Positions 33,655-43,276 of a DNA stretch of 55,110 nucleotides are shown here, piece after piece. The notes beneath the pieces are model-generated. The model did not search any database. It was not told the DNA's origin and saw nothing but the letters and a program-made list of their open reading frames with translations. A program made the position numbers and the translations under genes. The first letter of the stretch is position 1, and each line of letters opens with the position of its first letter. The DNA is from an uncultured Erysipelotrichaceae bacterium (GTDB lineage: Bacteria > Bacillota_I > Bacilli_A > Erysipelotrichales > Coprobacillaceae): NCBI GenBank assembly GCA_900538465.1, contig UPXV01000015.1, positions 1-55,110 of the forward strand. The letters run 5' to 3'.

Positions 33655-36264
33655 TTAGAATACTTGTTTTATTTGTGCCAATGCTTCATTCATATTCTCT
33701 AAAGAAGCACATCCACCTTGCGCAAAATCAGGCTTTCCGCCACCTCTACCACCAGTGACTTCATTCATCATTTTAATGAAGTTTCCAGCTTTATATCCGT
33801 TTTGAACCATAGATGGAGTCAATCCTACAAAATAAGATATTTTTCCTTCAAATTCACTGACCATAACAACCATACCATTTTGAAGTTGATCTCTTAATTC
33901 AAATGTCATTGCTTTAGCAGTTTGAGCATCTTTATTTTCTAAGATATATAAGAATTGTACCCCATTGATATCTTCAATATTCTTTGTTTTTTCTTTTGCT
34001 TCTAAACTATTTAACCTATCTAAATATTGATCTCTTTGTTTTTTCACTTCATTAGCTTCATCAATATAATGAGTCACTTTTTCAACAATTTCGTTGCGAT
34101 TCTTTAATTTCAATAAATCACCAATTGTATAAAGTGTTTCTTCATTTTTCTTTAAAGCAAGGTAGGCAAGAAAAGATGTTACAGCCTCAATACGTCTTAC
34201 TCCTGAACCAACACTTTCTTCACTCATAATTTTAAATAAACCAATTTGTGAACTGTTAGAAACATGGCAACCACCACATAATTCTTTAGAATAATCTCCA
34301 ACACTGACAACACGGACTTCATTACCATATTTTTCATTGAACAGTGCCATTGCACCTGATTGCATAGCTTCTTCTTTGCTCATCAATTGAATATCGACAT
34401 CGATAGCTTTAAAAATATATTCATTTACTTCATCTTCAACTTTTCTAATATCTTCATCACTCATCTTTTGAGGATGTGTAAAGTCAAAACGTAATCTTTG
34501 ATCATCTACATAAGAACCAGCTTGAGAAACATGATCACCTAAAACATTCTTTAAAGCTTTTTGTAATAAGTGAGTTGCAGTATGGTTATTTTGAACGAGA
34601 GCACGTTTTTGTGTATCAACATATAATGTCAATTCATCACCAACTTTGACACTTCCACTTTCTACAATAATCTTATGGAGATGTTGTTGATGCGGTGCTT
34701 TGCTGACATATGTCACATTCACTTTTGTTGTTTGAGAAGACATTGTTCCCCTATCAGCACATTGCCCACCCATTTCAGCATAGAATGTTGTATGGTCTAA
34801 GATGATTTCACCTTTATCTGTAATTTCTTCACATTTAACACCATCAATAAAAGTGGCAATCACTTTTGCAGTGATAGGAGTTGGATCATAAGTAAAAGTA
34901 GAAGGTGTATCAAATGCCATTAAGTCTGGTTTTTGTGATGACATTGATTCCACATCTCCACGAGCATTTCTCGCACGTTCTTGTTGAGCTTTCATTTCTG
35001 CTTTGAATCCTTCTTCATCAACTGTAAAACCTGATTCTTCGGCAATTTCTACTGTTAATTCTAATGGAAAACCATATGTATCATATAATTTAAAAGCATC
35101 TTTTCCATTTAATTGGTGATTTTGAGTTTTGCTTAACATTTGTGTTAATAACTTTTCACCATTTGATAATGTTTTATGGAAAGCTTCTTCTTCTTTTTTG
35201 ACAAGTCCACTGACATAATCAGCTTTTGCTGGTAGATAATCATAGAAATCTTTCATAATATCACTCACAACATAAACCAACTTATACATAAATGAATGGT
35301 CAATACCAATCTTCTTCCCATAACGAACAGCACGTCTTAAAATACGTCTTAAAACATATCCACGCCCTGCATTATCAAACAATGCTCCATCACTTAAAGC
35401 AAAAGTGACAGTACGAATATGATCAGCAATCACACGATAAGCCATTTTATGATCTTCATATTTCACATTTGTCATTGCTTCAGTCGCATGAATAATTGGT
35501 AAGAAGAAATCTGTATCAAAGTTTGTTTCTCCACCTTGAATAATGCTGACAAGTCTTTCTAATCCCATTCCTGTATCAATATTTTTTTGTGGTAATTCTT
35601 TATAATCTTTTCTATCAATGGCTGGATTACAATCATATTGTGAGAACACAACATTCCATATTTCAATATAACGATCATTTTCTAATTCTTCAAAGAATAA
35701 TTTTTCTCCTAATCCTTCAGGATCATATTTTTCTCCACGGTCATAGAAGATTTCAGAGTCAGGACCACCAGGACCTTCTCCAATTTCCCAGAAGTTTCCA
35801 TCTGTTTTTAAAATATGACTCTCATCAACATGACAAACATCTTTCCAAATACGATAAGCTTCTTCATCATCTGTATAAACAGTGACATATAACTTATCTT
35901 TATCAAAGCCAATCCATTCTTCACTTGTTAAAAATTCCCAAGCGAAAGGAATGGCTTCTTCTTTAAAATAATCTCCAATAGAGAAATTTCCTAACATTTC
36001 AAAGAATGTATGATGTCTTGCCGTTTTCCCAACATTTTCAATATCATTTGTACGAATTGATTTTTGAGCATTGGCAATACGATGACTAGCTGGCGTTTCA
36101 CTTCCATCAAAATATTTTTTTAAAGCTGCAACCCCAGCATTAATCCATAATAATGTTGGATCGTTTTGGGGAATCAATGATGCCCCAGGTTCAATCATAT
36201 GTCCTTTTGATTTGAAATAATCTAAAAACATTTGTCGTACTTGATTTCCTGTTAATTGTTTCAT
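33655..36264 (-). CDS. alaS: alanyl-tRNA synthetase
   Basis: 869 residues from ATG 36264, which AGGAGG precedes; a longer in-frame start at 36297 would lie in the T-box terminator. Class II core with motif FLDYFKSKGHMIEPGASLIPQNDPTLLWINAG, then the editing domain with HTATHLLQKAL and CGGCHVSNS zinc ligands, and the glycine-rich C-terminal domain GGRGGGKPDFAQGG. Charges tRNA-Ala. Controlled by an upstream T-box with alanine specifier. Confidence 0.98.
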   Translation of the reverse strand: MKQLTGNQVRQMFLDYFKSKGHMIEPGASLIPQNDPTLLWINAGVAALKKYFDGSETPASHRIANAQKSIRTNDIENVGKTARHHTFFEMLGNFSIGDYFKEEAIPFAWEFLTSEEWIGFDKDKLYVTVYTDDEEAYRIWKDVCHVDESHILKTDGNFWEIGEGPGGPDSEIFYDRGEKYDPEGLGEKLFFEELENDRYIEIWNVVFSQYDCNPAIDRKDYKELPQKNIDTGMGLERLVSIIQGGETNFDTDFFLPIIHATEAMTNVKYEDHKMAYRVIADHIRTVTFALSDGALFDNAGRGYVLRRILRRAVRYGKKIGIDHSFMYKLVYVVSDIMKDFYDYLPAKADYVSGLVKKEEEAFHKTLSNGEKLLTQMLSKTQNHQLNGKDAFKLYDTYGFPLELTVEIAEESGFTVDEEGFKAEMKAQQERARNARGDVESMSSQKPDLMAFDTPSTFTYDPTPITAKVIATFIDGVKCEEITDKGEIILDHTTFYAEMGGQCADRGTMSSQTTKVNVTYVSKAPHQQHLHKIIVESGSVKVGDELTLYVDTQKRALVQNNHTATHLLQKALKNVLGDHVSQAGSYVDDQRLRFDFTHPQKMSDEDIRKVEDEVNEYIFKAIDVDIQLMSKEEAMQSGAMALFNEKYGNEVRVVSVGDYSKELCGGCHVSNSSQIGLFKIMSEESVGSGVRRIEAVTSFLAYLALKKNEETLYTIGDLLKLKNRNEIVEKVTHYIDEANEVKKQRDQYLDRLNSLEAKEKTKNIEDINGVQFLYILENKDAQTAKAMTFELRDQLQNGMVVMVSEFEGKISYFVGLTPSMVQNGYKAGNFIKMMNEVTGGRGGGKPDFAQGGCASLENMNEALAQIKQVF

Positions 36265-36284
36265 AATATCCTCCTTCTTATTAA

Positions 36285-36503
36285 TAAAAAAAGCCATTCC
36301 TTAAAAAAGGAACGACTGATATCGCGGTACCATCCTTATTCATAATCATAAGATTATGCCCTCTAAGTCGATAACGCTGACTATGCGTTGATGTTTACAT
36401 CACTCTTCAAAGTAGCTTTCTTTATATTTCCTTGGAAATTTTCACCAACCATTTCCTCTCTTGAAAGGAAAGTATAAATACTCTTCTTTTTCAACGATTT
36501 GAC
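36285..36503 (-). promoter_or_regulatory. T-box riboswitch of alaS, alanine specifier (GCU)
   Basis: Minus strand. T-box core GGATGGTACCGCG lies at about 36323-36335. Stem I has AGTA, an AATGGTTGGTGAAAA apical loop, and a specifier loop reading GAAAGCTAC with codon GCT at 36416-36414. The bulge UGGU fits the A73 discriminator of tRNA-Ala. The terminator stem is AGTCGTTCCTT/AAGGAATGGCT (36292-36317) followed by seven T. Uncharged tRNA-Ala should raise alaS expression. Confidence 0.93.
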
Positions 36504-36509
36504 GTTAGT

Positions 36510-36538
36510 ATTATAACCAATTCATAGCTTAAAATCAA
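36510..36538 (-). promoter_or_regulatory. sigma-A promoter of alaS
   Basis: Minus strand TTGATT (36533-36538), 17-base spacer, TATAAT (36510-36515). It abuts the stop codon of the Na/Pi cotransporter gene. Confidence 0.8.
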
Positions 36539-37483
36539 CTAAAATAAACGACGAGAAGATATTTTTTCTATAAAACGAATCACATAATCATCAATCATTA
36601 AGAAAAATAAAGTTGTTCCTATATTAAAGAAAGTATGCAAATTGGCTAATTGGCTCATATTGTTATAAGGTGTTAGTGCCATAACCCATGATAAAAATGG
36701 AGTCAATTGACAAATCAAGACAAATAAAACTGTTCCACAAACATTAAATAAAATATGAAATAAAGTTAAACGTTTCGCATTTTGACATCCCGATAAAGAT
36801 GCCAGCAAAGCTGTCATGCATGTCCCAATATTCAATCCAAAAATCATATAAGCACCTATATGAAATGGAATAAGACCCTTAGCGGATAATGTTTGTAAGA
36901 TGCCTAAAGCGGCAGAAGAACTTTGAATAATAGCTGTAAACACTGCCCCAACACCAATTGATAAAAGTGGATGAGATAAAGATGTCATGATTTGAAAAAA
37001 GGATGGTGAATTTTGTAAAGGTGATAAAGAAATCGCCATAAATTCTAATCCCATAAATAAAATGCCAAGTCCAGCAGTGATTTGACCAACACATTGAAAT
37101 ACATGTCTTGATAAAAAAACAATCATAACAACCCCAACAATAGCCAAAACAGGAGCAATCATACCAATATCCAAAGCAATCATTTGACCCGTTATTGTTG
37201 TCCCAATATTAGCCCCCATAACAACCCATGCCGCTCTTTTTAAATCCATAACTTTCGCATTTATAAAGCCAATTAACATAATCGTCATTGCTGAAGAACT
37301 TTGAATCAAACAAGTCACAATCATACCAACCAAAACAGCTTTGACTTTATGACTGGTTAAATGTTTTAAAACAGATTCCAATTGATTCCCAGCCGTCATT
37401 TGTAAACCTTCACTCATCATCTGCATACCATATAAAAATAATGCCAATCCACCTAATACACCTAAAATATCTTGCGTTTTCAT
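36539..37483 (-). CDS. Na/Pi cotransporter family protein
   Basis: 314 residues, eight or more membrane helices. Two inverted PF02690 repeats are marked by QSSSA boxes: CLIQSSSAMTIMLIGF (about 60-75) and AIIQSSSAALGILQTL (about 185-200), each with a following GANIGTT / GLNIGTC loop. Sodium-driven phosphate uptake is the family function; the C-terminal PhoU-like domain of longer members is absent. Inserted between yrrI and alaS, a position occupied by other genes in B. subtilis. Confidence 0.9.
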   Translation of the reverse strand: MKTQDILGVLGGLALFLYGMQMMSEGLQMTAGNQLESVLKHLTSHKVKAVLVGMIVTCLIQSSSAMTIMLIGFINAKVMDLKRAAWVVMGANIGTTITGQMIALDIGMIAPVLAIVGVVMIVFLSRHVFQCVGQITAGLGILFMGLEFMAISLSPLQNSPSFFQIMTSLSHPLLSIGVGAVFTAIIQSSSAALGILQTLSAKGLIPFHIGAYMIFGLNIGTCMTALLASLSGCQNAKRLTLFHILFNVCGTVLFVLICQLTPFLSWVMALTPYNNMSQLANLHTFFNIGTTLFFLMIDDYVIRFIEKISSRRLF

Positions 37484-37580
37484 AATCCAACTCCTTTTTC
37501 TTTATTATAAAAAAGGAAAAATGAAGAAGTTGTAAAATAAAGCAAGATATCTTGATTTTCTATTTTGAATCTGTCTATTC

Positions 37581-38612
37581 TTATTCTTTTAAGACGATTT
37601 GTTTGACTTTTGAAAAAACATTGAGATTTTTTAGCAATTCCAATACCAACAAACTATATGATAATAAAAGTGGTGAAAAGATCATACCGACAATTCCAAA
37701 TAAATCACCAAAAAAAGTCAAAGCAATAAACAAAGGAATAGGATGTAATTGAATACATTTTGAAAATAAATAGGGTTGTAAATATGAAGATTCTAAATAT
37801 TGCAAAACCACAACTGCAATAAAAGCTGCATACCCCATTTGAGGATGAATAAAATATTCATAAATCACAACAGGTATCCCTCCAATATATGGACCAATAT
37901 AAGGAATTAAATTGGTAATAGATAAAAATAATGCAATCCATAAAAATAAACTCTCATCAATAAAATAAAAAGGTATCAAACACATAAAGAAAAAGAACAT
38001 AAAATCCAATACCATTGATTTCATAAATTGATAAGTAATTAACTTTAAACGTTTTAAAGTCTGCATACAAATGCCTTGTTTTTCAAAAGGAAGATAAACA
38101 ATTGCTTTTTCAATCAAATGCAAATTATCATAAGATAAATAAAAAGAAATTCCCATTGCGATTAAAACATTTGTCACCCAATAAATCACAGATTGTGTCC
38201 ATCCATTTAAAATATCCATTAAATAATCAATAACTTGATATTGTTGTAAAAAATCAAAGATAGCTTTAAAAATAGGATTTAATCTCATTTGTCCATTACA
38301 ATATTGGTTATAAAAACGTAAACATTGATTCAAAATATAAGGAGCTGCCAAATAACAGACAACAATAAATAATAATGATAAAGATAGATAGATATGAACA
38401 ACAACAATCTTTCTCTCTAAACGCTCACTTGTAAAATAATCAATGATAGGATCTAATAAAAAATGAAAAAACAAAGCAATAATAAGCGGAAAAAATAAAT
38501 TAAAAACATAACAAAAAAGAGAACCAATCTGAAATAATGTCAAAACATAATAGACAAGAATGGCACAAATACTATAAATAATAATGTTTTTTGCGATTGT
38601 GATCCTGTTCAT
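37581..38612 (-). CDS. yrrI: AI-2E family transporter (YrrI)
   Basis: 343 residues from ATG 38612, which GGAGGAGATT precedes; the frame is open for 42 more codons upstream, but those overlap a terminator hairpin. Eight hydrophobic segments with the family stretch NLIPYIGPYIGGIPVVIYEYFIHP and the C-terminal PHPIPLFIALTFFGDLFGIVGMIFSPLLLS-like region. The AI-2E family includes TqsA exporters and Na+/H+ antiporters; substrate unknown. yrrI lies just upstream of alaS in B. subtilis as well. Confidence 0.85.
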   Translation of the reverse strand: MNRITIAKNIIIYSICAILVYYVLTLFQIGSLFCYVFNLFFPLIIALFFHFLLDPIIDYFTSERLERKIVVVHIYLSLSLLFIVVCYLAAPYILNQCLRFYNQYCNGQMRLNPIFKAIFDFLQQYQVIDYLMDILNGWTQSVIYWVTNVLIAMGISFYLSYDNLHLIEKAIVYLPFEKQGICMQTLKRLKLITYQFMKSMVLDFMFFFFMCLIPFYFIDESLFLWIALFLSITNLIPYIGPYIGGIPVVIYEYFIHPQMGYAAFIAVVVLQYLESSYLQPYLFSKCIQLHPIPLFIALTFFGDLFGIVGMIFSPLLLSYSLLVLELLKNLNVFSKVKQIVLKE

Positions 38613-38629
38613 AATCTCCTCCAATATGT

Positions 38630-38657
38630 AAAGAAAAGGACTAAAGTTTAGTCCTTT
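38630..38657 (-). terminator. terminator of the 45-residue protein gene
   Basis: AAAGGACTAAA (38635-38645) and TTTAGTCCTTT (38647-38657) form a long inverted repeat; on the minus strand TTTTCTTTAC follows. Confidence 0.65.
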
Positions 38658-38664
38658 GTACTTC

Positions 38665-38802
38665 TTAAAGTTGTTCTTTAATAGCCTTTTTGGCTTTATG
38701 AACAGTATGTTCAATATCGTCAGCACAAGGCATATCACTCATCATAATCATTGCTGCGGCAACAATTCCAGCTGAGAAAAAAGCAACTGCTAATTTAGAC
38801 AT
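38665..38802 (-). CDS. 45-residue single-helix membrane protein
   Basis: Short frame with a strong GAAGGAGTGAG ribosome site and ATG at 38802. The product MSKLAVAFFSAGIVAAAMIM (about 1-21) is a membrane helix or uncleaved signal; after it come MSDMPCADD and a basic amphipathic helix HTVHKAKKAIKEQL. A terminator follows directly, so it looks like a real small gene between recD2 and yrrI. No family recognised; a YtxH-like single-span stress protein is a loose comparison. Confidence 0.65.
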   Translation of the reverse strand: MSKLAVAFFSAGIVAAAMIMMSDMPCADDIEHTVHKAKKAIKEQL

Positions 38803-38844
38803 ATTGTCTCACTCCTTCAAAAGTACATTCTTAGTATGACCATT

Positions 38845-41037
38845 TTACATAAAATCATACGGTGAAAGTTGAGGAGATTCTAACATTTTTTCTTTTAAAG
38901 TGGTGCGTCTTTTTTCATCGTGATTATTCTCAATACCATAGATAAAAGAAGCATGATGACCAATCACAAAAAGAGATTGTTTCGCACGTGTTAACCCAGT
39001 ATAAATCAAATTCTTTCTAAGCATAATATAATAATCTTTTAAAACTGGCATGATCACAATTTTAAATTCATTCCCTTGTGACTTATGAATACTCATGCAA
39101 TAGGCATGTGTAATTGTATAAAAATCATTGGCTGTATATTCTACATATGTTCCATCAAAATCAACAATCAATGTATCTGTAAGATATTCAAAATTATCTT
39201 TATAACAAATTTCCACTAAAGTTCCAATATCACCATTAAAAACATTATCATCAATACGATTTTTTAACTGTAAGATTTTATCGCCTTCTCGATAGATTCG
39301 TTTCCCCACTCTTAATTCATTTTTAAATTCATCATGGGGATTTAATAAATCTTGTAAACAATCATTAAGAGCATCAATACCAGCTACACCATTATACATT
39401 GGTGCTAAAACTTGTATATCATTGGCATCATAACCATCTTTCATCGCTTTAGAAACAAGAATCTTCACATAGTTCACAACATCATAAGATGCACATGATT
39501 GAAAATGGATATCTTTATATTCTAAAAACAAGTTTTCATCATAAGCATCATTACGAATACTATGAGCTAGTTGAACAATCCCACTTTCTTGTGATTGACG
39601 ATAAATTCGATTCAAGCGCACTGTTGGCACACAAGAGGCATCTAATAAATCTTTTAAAACATGACCAGGTGCTACAGAAGGTAATTGCTGATCATCTCCA
39701 ATCAATAAAATCTTAGTGACTTTACGACTTGCTGATAAGAGATTGGAAAACAATAAAGTATCAACCATTGAAAATTCATCAATCACCAACAAATCCACAT
39801 CTAAGGGATTTTGCGCATTAATCGCAAAAGTATTGGTATGTAAATCCCATTTTAATAAACGATGAATCGTACAGGCTTCTAGTCCTGTAACTTCACTTAA
39901 ACGTTTAGATGCTCTTCCTGTTGGAGCAACCAAAGCAATTTTTTGATCAGGATTCAATTTTGTATATAATTTCATAATAGCTTCTACAATTGTTGTTTTT
40001 CCAGTTCCCGGTCCACCAGTTAAAATCATGGCTGATTGTTGTAAGAAAAGATGGATGGCTTGTTTTTGTAAGTCATCATATTCAATAGAGAGTTGTTGCT
40101 GGAGTTCATTTAAGAGCTGATCAACTTCTTCATCTTCATATTGTGATAAAGGAGTATTGATAAAACGTTTGAATGTTTGGGCAATTGTTATTTCACTTTC
40201 ATATAAATCATAAGGATAATATTTATCAACATCTTGAATGATTTTCTTTTCATCAATTAATTCTTCTAAATCATCTTCAAATTGTTCATAAGTGATACTT
40301 GGAATATAACGATGAAATCTTTTATATATCATATCATGTTCATGATAAGTACTTCCATCTTGAAAACAAGCTTCTTTTAAAGCATATAAAATAGCTGCTT
40401 TTCTACGGTGTTCATCAAGGGGATCGACTCCAATTTTTAAAGCCAGATCATCTGCTGTCTTAAATCCAATGCCATCAATGTCATCGATTAATTGATAAGG
40501 ATTGTTTTGTAAAACATCTAGTGTATGTTCTTGATAAACTGCTTGAATTAAAGCCAAATGTTTAGTACTAATGCCATGTCCCATAAAGAAGGAAAGAACT
40601 TCTTGATCAAAGTCTTGTGATGAAAGAACATTTATAATTGTTTCTCTTTTTTTCTCATTCATTCCTCTGACTTGATCTAAAACATGTTTATCTTCTTTAA
40701 TCTTATTTAAAGCCTCTTTTCCTAAAGTTTCAACAATAGCAGTGGCTTGTTTTTCTCCAATTCCTTTAAACAATGGACTAGATAAATAGCGAATGATTTC
40801 ACTCTCATCATCCGCTAATATAATCTCATAGGATTGAATTTGGAATTGTTTACCATATTTAGGATGGATAATATAATCTCCTTTAAAATGATATTTATCT
40901 TGAGGATTGACATAGCTCATATATCCTGTTGCTAAAATAGGCTTATCTTCTTGTTCGCTATCAATAACACAAACAATAAATTTTGTATCTTCACTGTAAA
41001 AACGAACTTGTTTAATAATCCCCGTATATTCTAACAT
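38845..41037 (-). CDS. recD2: RecD-like ATP-dependent DNA helicase RecD2
   Basis: 730 residues. An N-terminal OB/helix-hairpin-helix region (VRGMNEKKRETIINVL, IDDIDGIGFKTADDLALKIG) is typical of the long RecD2/YrrC type. Helicase motif I GGPGTGKTT is near residue 345, Walker B LLVIDEFSMVDTLLF, and the C-terminal motif HAYCMSIHKSQGNEFKIVIMP and IYTGLTRAKQSLFVIG. A 5'-3' helicase in replication repair. Its ATG overlaps the mnmA stop as TAATG. Confidence 0.95.
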   Translation of the reverse strand: MLEYTGIIKQVRFYSEDTKFIVCVIDSEQEDKPILATGYMSYVNPQDKYHFKGDYIIHPKYGKQFQIQSYEIILADDESEIIRYLSSPLFKGIGEKQATAIVETLGKEALNKIKEDKHVLDQVRGMNEKKRETIINVLSSQDFDQEVLSFFMGHGISTKHLALIQAVYQEHTLDVLQNNPYQLIDDIDGIGFKTADDLALKIGVDPLDEHRRKAAILYALKEACFQDGSTYHEHDMIYKRFHRYIPSITYEQFEDDLEELIDEKKIIQDVDKYYPYDLYESEITIAQTFKRFINTPLSQYEDEEVDQLLNELQQQLSIEYDDLQKQAIHLFLQQSAMILTGGPGTGKTTIVEAIMKLYTKLNPDQKIALVAPTGRASKRLSEVTGLEACTIHRLLKWDLHTNTFAINAQNPLDVDLLVIDEFSMVDTLLFSNLLSASRKVTKILLIGDDQQLPSVAPGHVLKDLLDASCVPTVRLNRIYRQSQESGIVQLAHSIRNDAYDENLFLEYKDIHFQSCASYDVVNYVKILVSKAMKDGYDANDIQVLAPMYNGVAGIDALNDCLQDLLNPHDEFKNELRVGKRIYREGDKILQLKNRIDDNVFNGDIGTLVEICYKDNFEYLTDTLIVDFDGTYVEYTANDFYTITHAYCMSIHKSQGNEFKIVIMPVLKDYYIMLRKNLIYTGLTRAKQSLFVIGHHASFIYGIENNHDEKRRTTLKEKMLESPQLSPYDFM

Positions 41038-42170
41038 TATAAATATGTAATCTCCTTATCATCCTTATAGACCTTTTCAATTGTTCCTCCGCCCAAACAA
41101 ACATCTCCTTGATAAAAGACAGCTGCTTGACCAGGTGTAACAGCTTTAATTGGTTTTTTAAAAGTCACATAAATTGTTGTTTCATCGACAAAATGAATTG
41201 AGACATCATTATCTGCTTGACGATATCTAAATTTTGCTGTGCAATCATACTCACCTGTAGGTCTTTCACTTGAAATCCAATTGACATCACTTATCAGTGC
41301 CCCTTCACTCATCAACCAATCGTTTTGATCACCTTGACAAACATACAAAATATTTTGATCATATTCTTTGCCCACAACAAACCATGCATCCCCAGGTCCA
41401 CCGATATTCAAACCTTTACGTTGACCAATTGTATAATACATAATCCCTTGATGTTCACCAACGACTTTTCCTGATTCAATATCAACCATTTTTCCTGATT
41501 TAGCAGGAATATAATTTTTCAAGAACTCTCTAAAGTCTCTTTCACCAATAAAGCAAATACCTGTACTGTCTTTTTTATGAGCAACTGGAAGTTTTAAATC
41601 TTCAGCAATTTTTCTTACTTCCGGTTTCGTTAATTCTCCAATTGGAAAAAGGGATGCTTGTAATTGTGCTTGATTCAATTGACATAAAAAATAAGTCTGA
41701 TCCTTGTTGTTGTCAACACCTCTTAACATGAGTGAATCTTCACCTGGATGATGTTCGACTCTGGCATAATGTCCAGTTGCAATATAAGAAGCATCAATAG
41801 ATTTTGCATAATCTAAAAAAGCTTTGAATTTAATATGTTTATTACATAAAATATCTGGATTTGGTGTTCTTCCTTTGGCATATTCTTCTAAGAAATATGT
41901 AAACACATGATCCCAATATTCTTTAATAAAGTCCACACGTCGAAGTTCAATTCCCAAATGTTCGGCAACCTTTTTGGCATCATTGTAATCTTCTTCTTGA
42001 GGGCAAATCTCATTATCATTTGTAGGATTGCCTAAAATATCATTATTGAGTGTTGAATCCCAATTACGCATAAATACTGCAATAACTTCATATCCTTGTT
42101 CTTTTAAAAGATAAGCCGCTACTGCACTATCTACACCTCCACTTAATCCTAATACAATTCTTTCTTTCAT
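41037..42170 (-). CDS. mnmA: tRNA 2-thiouridine(34) synthase MnmA (TrmU)
   Basis: 377 residues. PP-loop GLSGGVDSAV (about 7-16), first catalytic Cys in TPNPDILCNKHIKF, second in DSTGICFIGERDFREFL, and the C-terminal beta domain with TPGQAAVFYQGDVCLGGG. Thiolates wobble uridine of Lys, Glu and Gln tRNAs using a cysteine desulfurase, not present here. AAGGAGGG precedes ATG 42170; a GTG six bases earlier is in frame but too close. Extended -10 TGATAGAAT on the minus strand near 42195-42203. Confidence 0.97.
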   Translation of the reverse strand: MKERIVLGLSGGVDSAVAAYLLKEQGYEVIAVFMRNWDSTLNNDILGNPTNDNEICPQEEDYNDAKKVAEHLGIELRRVDFIKEYWDHVFTYFLEEYAKGRTPNPDILCNKHIKFKAFLDYAKSIDASYIATGHYARVEHHPGEDSLMLRGVDNNKDQTYFLCQLNQAQLQASLFPIGELTKPEVRKIAEDLKLPVAHKKDSTGICFIGERDFREFLKNYIPAKSGKMVDIESGKVVGEHQGIMYYTIGQRKGLNIGGPGDAWFVVGKEYDQNILYVCQGDQNDWLMSEGALISDVNWISSERPTGEYDCTAKFRYRQADNDVSIHFVDETTIYVTFKKPIKAVTPGQAAVFYQGDVCLGGGTIEKVYKDDKEITYL

Positions 42171-42246
42171 AAACACCCTCCTTTTTGCCCTTTTATTCTA
42201 TCACTTTCTTCACTTATTATAAAGAAAAAATAAAGCGTTTTTTTAC

Positions 42247-42278
42247 AAAAAAAGATTTATGACTGACATCATAAACCT
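42247..42278 (-). terminator. terminator of the ROK gene
   Basis: AGATTTATGA (42253-42262) pairs with TCATAAACCT (42269-42278), one G-U pair; a seven-base T-run follows on the minus strand. Confidence 0.8.
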
Positions 42279-42287
42279 CTTTATCGT

Positions 42288-43208
42288 TTATTTTAATTTA
42301 GACATTGGAAGCATTGCTGCCCCAATTGCACCACAATCTTCTAATTCAGTTTCAAGTAATGGAATATATCCTCTCATACCAACATGAATCTTAGAATTAA
42401 ATTGTTCAACAAGTTTATCATAGAAATAACGTTTAGACTTCATAACGCCACCACCAATGATAAAGCAATGTGGATCAACAGTATGTGCAATATTTGCAAA
42501 CATTGTCGCAAGTTCACTAATACATTCATCAACAATACCTTGCGCTTTGACATCCCCTTCATCAGCCAATCTAAAGACATCTCCAGCATGAGCAACTCTA
42601 TCTTCACCAAGAATTTCTTTTCCTTTACGTGTAATTGCTGTTCCACTGGCTTCACCTTCAACAGCTCCAGGGTTTAAACCACCAAATTTATATCCATTGT
42701 TTTTCACAATAATATTACCAATTTCTCCAGCATGACCTCTACCACCAGAAACAAGTTGACCATTAACAATGAATGCTCCACCAATTCCTGTAGAAATTGT
42801 AACATAATAACAAGTTGGTTTTCCTTTTCCTGCTCCTAATAATGCTTCAGCAAGACCAGCAACATTGGCATCATTATCAATAAAAACAGGTAAATTAAAA
42901 CGACTTGATAATTTTTCACAAATAGGATAATTTTCAAAACCTGGTAAGTTTGTTGCCATAATCATGACACCATGTTCTGTATCAACTGGACCAGGTACCC
43001 CAATTCCAATTCCTTCAACATTTTCTAATCCACCACAAACTGAACAATCTAAACTTTCAATTTGTCTCATAATTTTTGAGCAGACAAAATCAGGACCGTT
43101 TTCTCTTTCTGTTGCATCCTTCACTTCGCTATATGATTTTCCAGTTTCATCAACCAAAAGAGTACGAACATTTGTCCCACCTAAATCAATTCCAATATAG
43201 TATTTCAT
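42288..43208 (-). CDS. ROK family protein (glucokinase-like) without the zinc motif
   Basis: 306 residues. ATP phosphate loop YIGIDLGGTNVRTLLVDETG, catalytic Asp in VFIDNDANVAGLAEAL, ISTGIGGAFIVNGQLVSGGRGHAGEIGN, and adenosine motif FIIGGGVMKSK. The usual ROK zinc site CxCGxxGCxE is replaced by GGLNPGAVEGEASG, with no cysteines there. So sugar kinase activity (glucose, or another hexose) is likely but its subfamily is unusual. AAGGAG in front of ATG 43208 fixes the start. Its own transcript lies between two terminators. Confidence 0.85.
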   Translation of the reverse strand: MKYYIGIDLGGTNVRTLLVDETGKSYSEVKDATERENGPDFVCSKIMRQIESLDCSVCGGLENVEGIGIGVPGPVDTEHGVMIMATNLPGFENYPICEKLSSRFNLPVFIDNDANVAGLAEALLGAGKGKPTCYYVTISTGIGGAFIVNGQLVSGGRGHAGEIGNIIVKNNGYKFGGLNPGAVEGEASGTAITRKGKEILGEDRVAHAGDVFRLADEGDVKAQGIVDECISELATMFANIAHTVDPHCFIIGGGVMKSKRYFYDKLVEQFNSKIHVGMRGYIPLLETELEDCGAIGAAMLPMSKLK

Positions 43209-43247
43209 TTGTGTTCTCCTTCCCATATGTTATTTTTATTATACAAT

Positions 43248-43276
43248 AAAAATGACCATTTTCATAGGTCATTTTT
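43248..43276. terminator. terminator after the RluA gene
   Basis: AAAAATGACC (43248-43257) pairs with GGTCATTTTT (43267-43276), T-runs on both strands. The RluA stop codon is inside the stem. Confidence 0.85.

Noticed and set aside
37543..37554. CAAGATATCTTG palindrome upstream of the Na/Pi gene
   Set aside because: No loop for a hairpin and no promoter clearly overlapping it; AT-rich palindromes of this size occur often by chance here.
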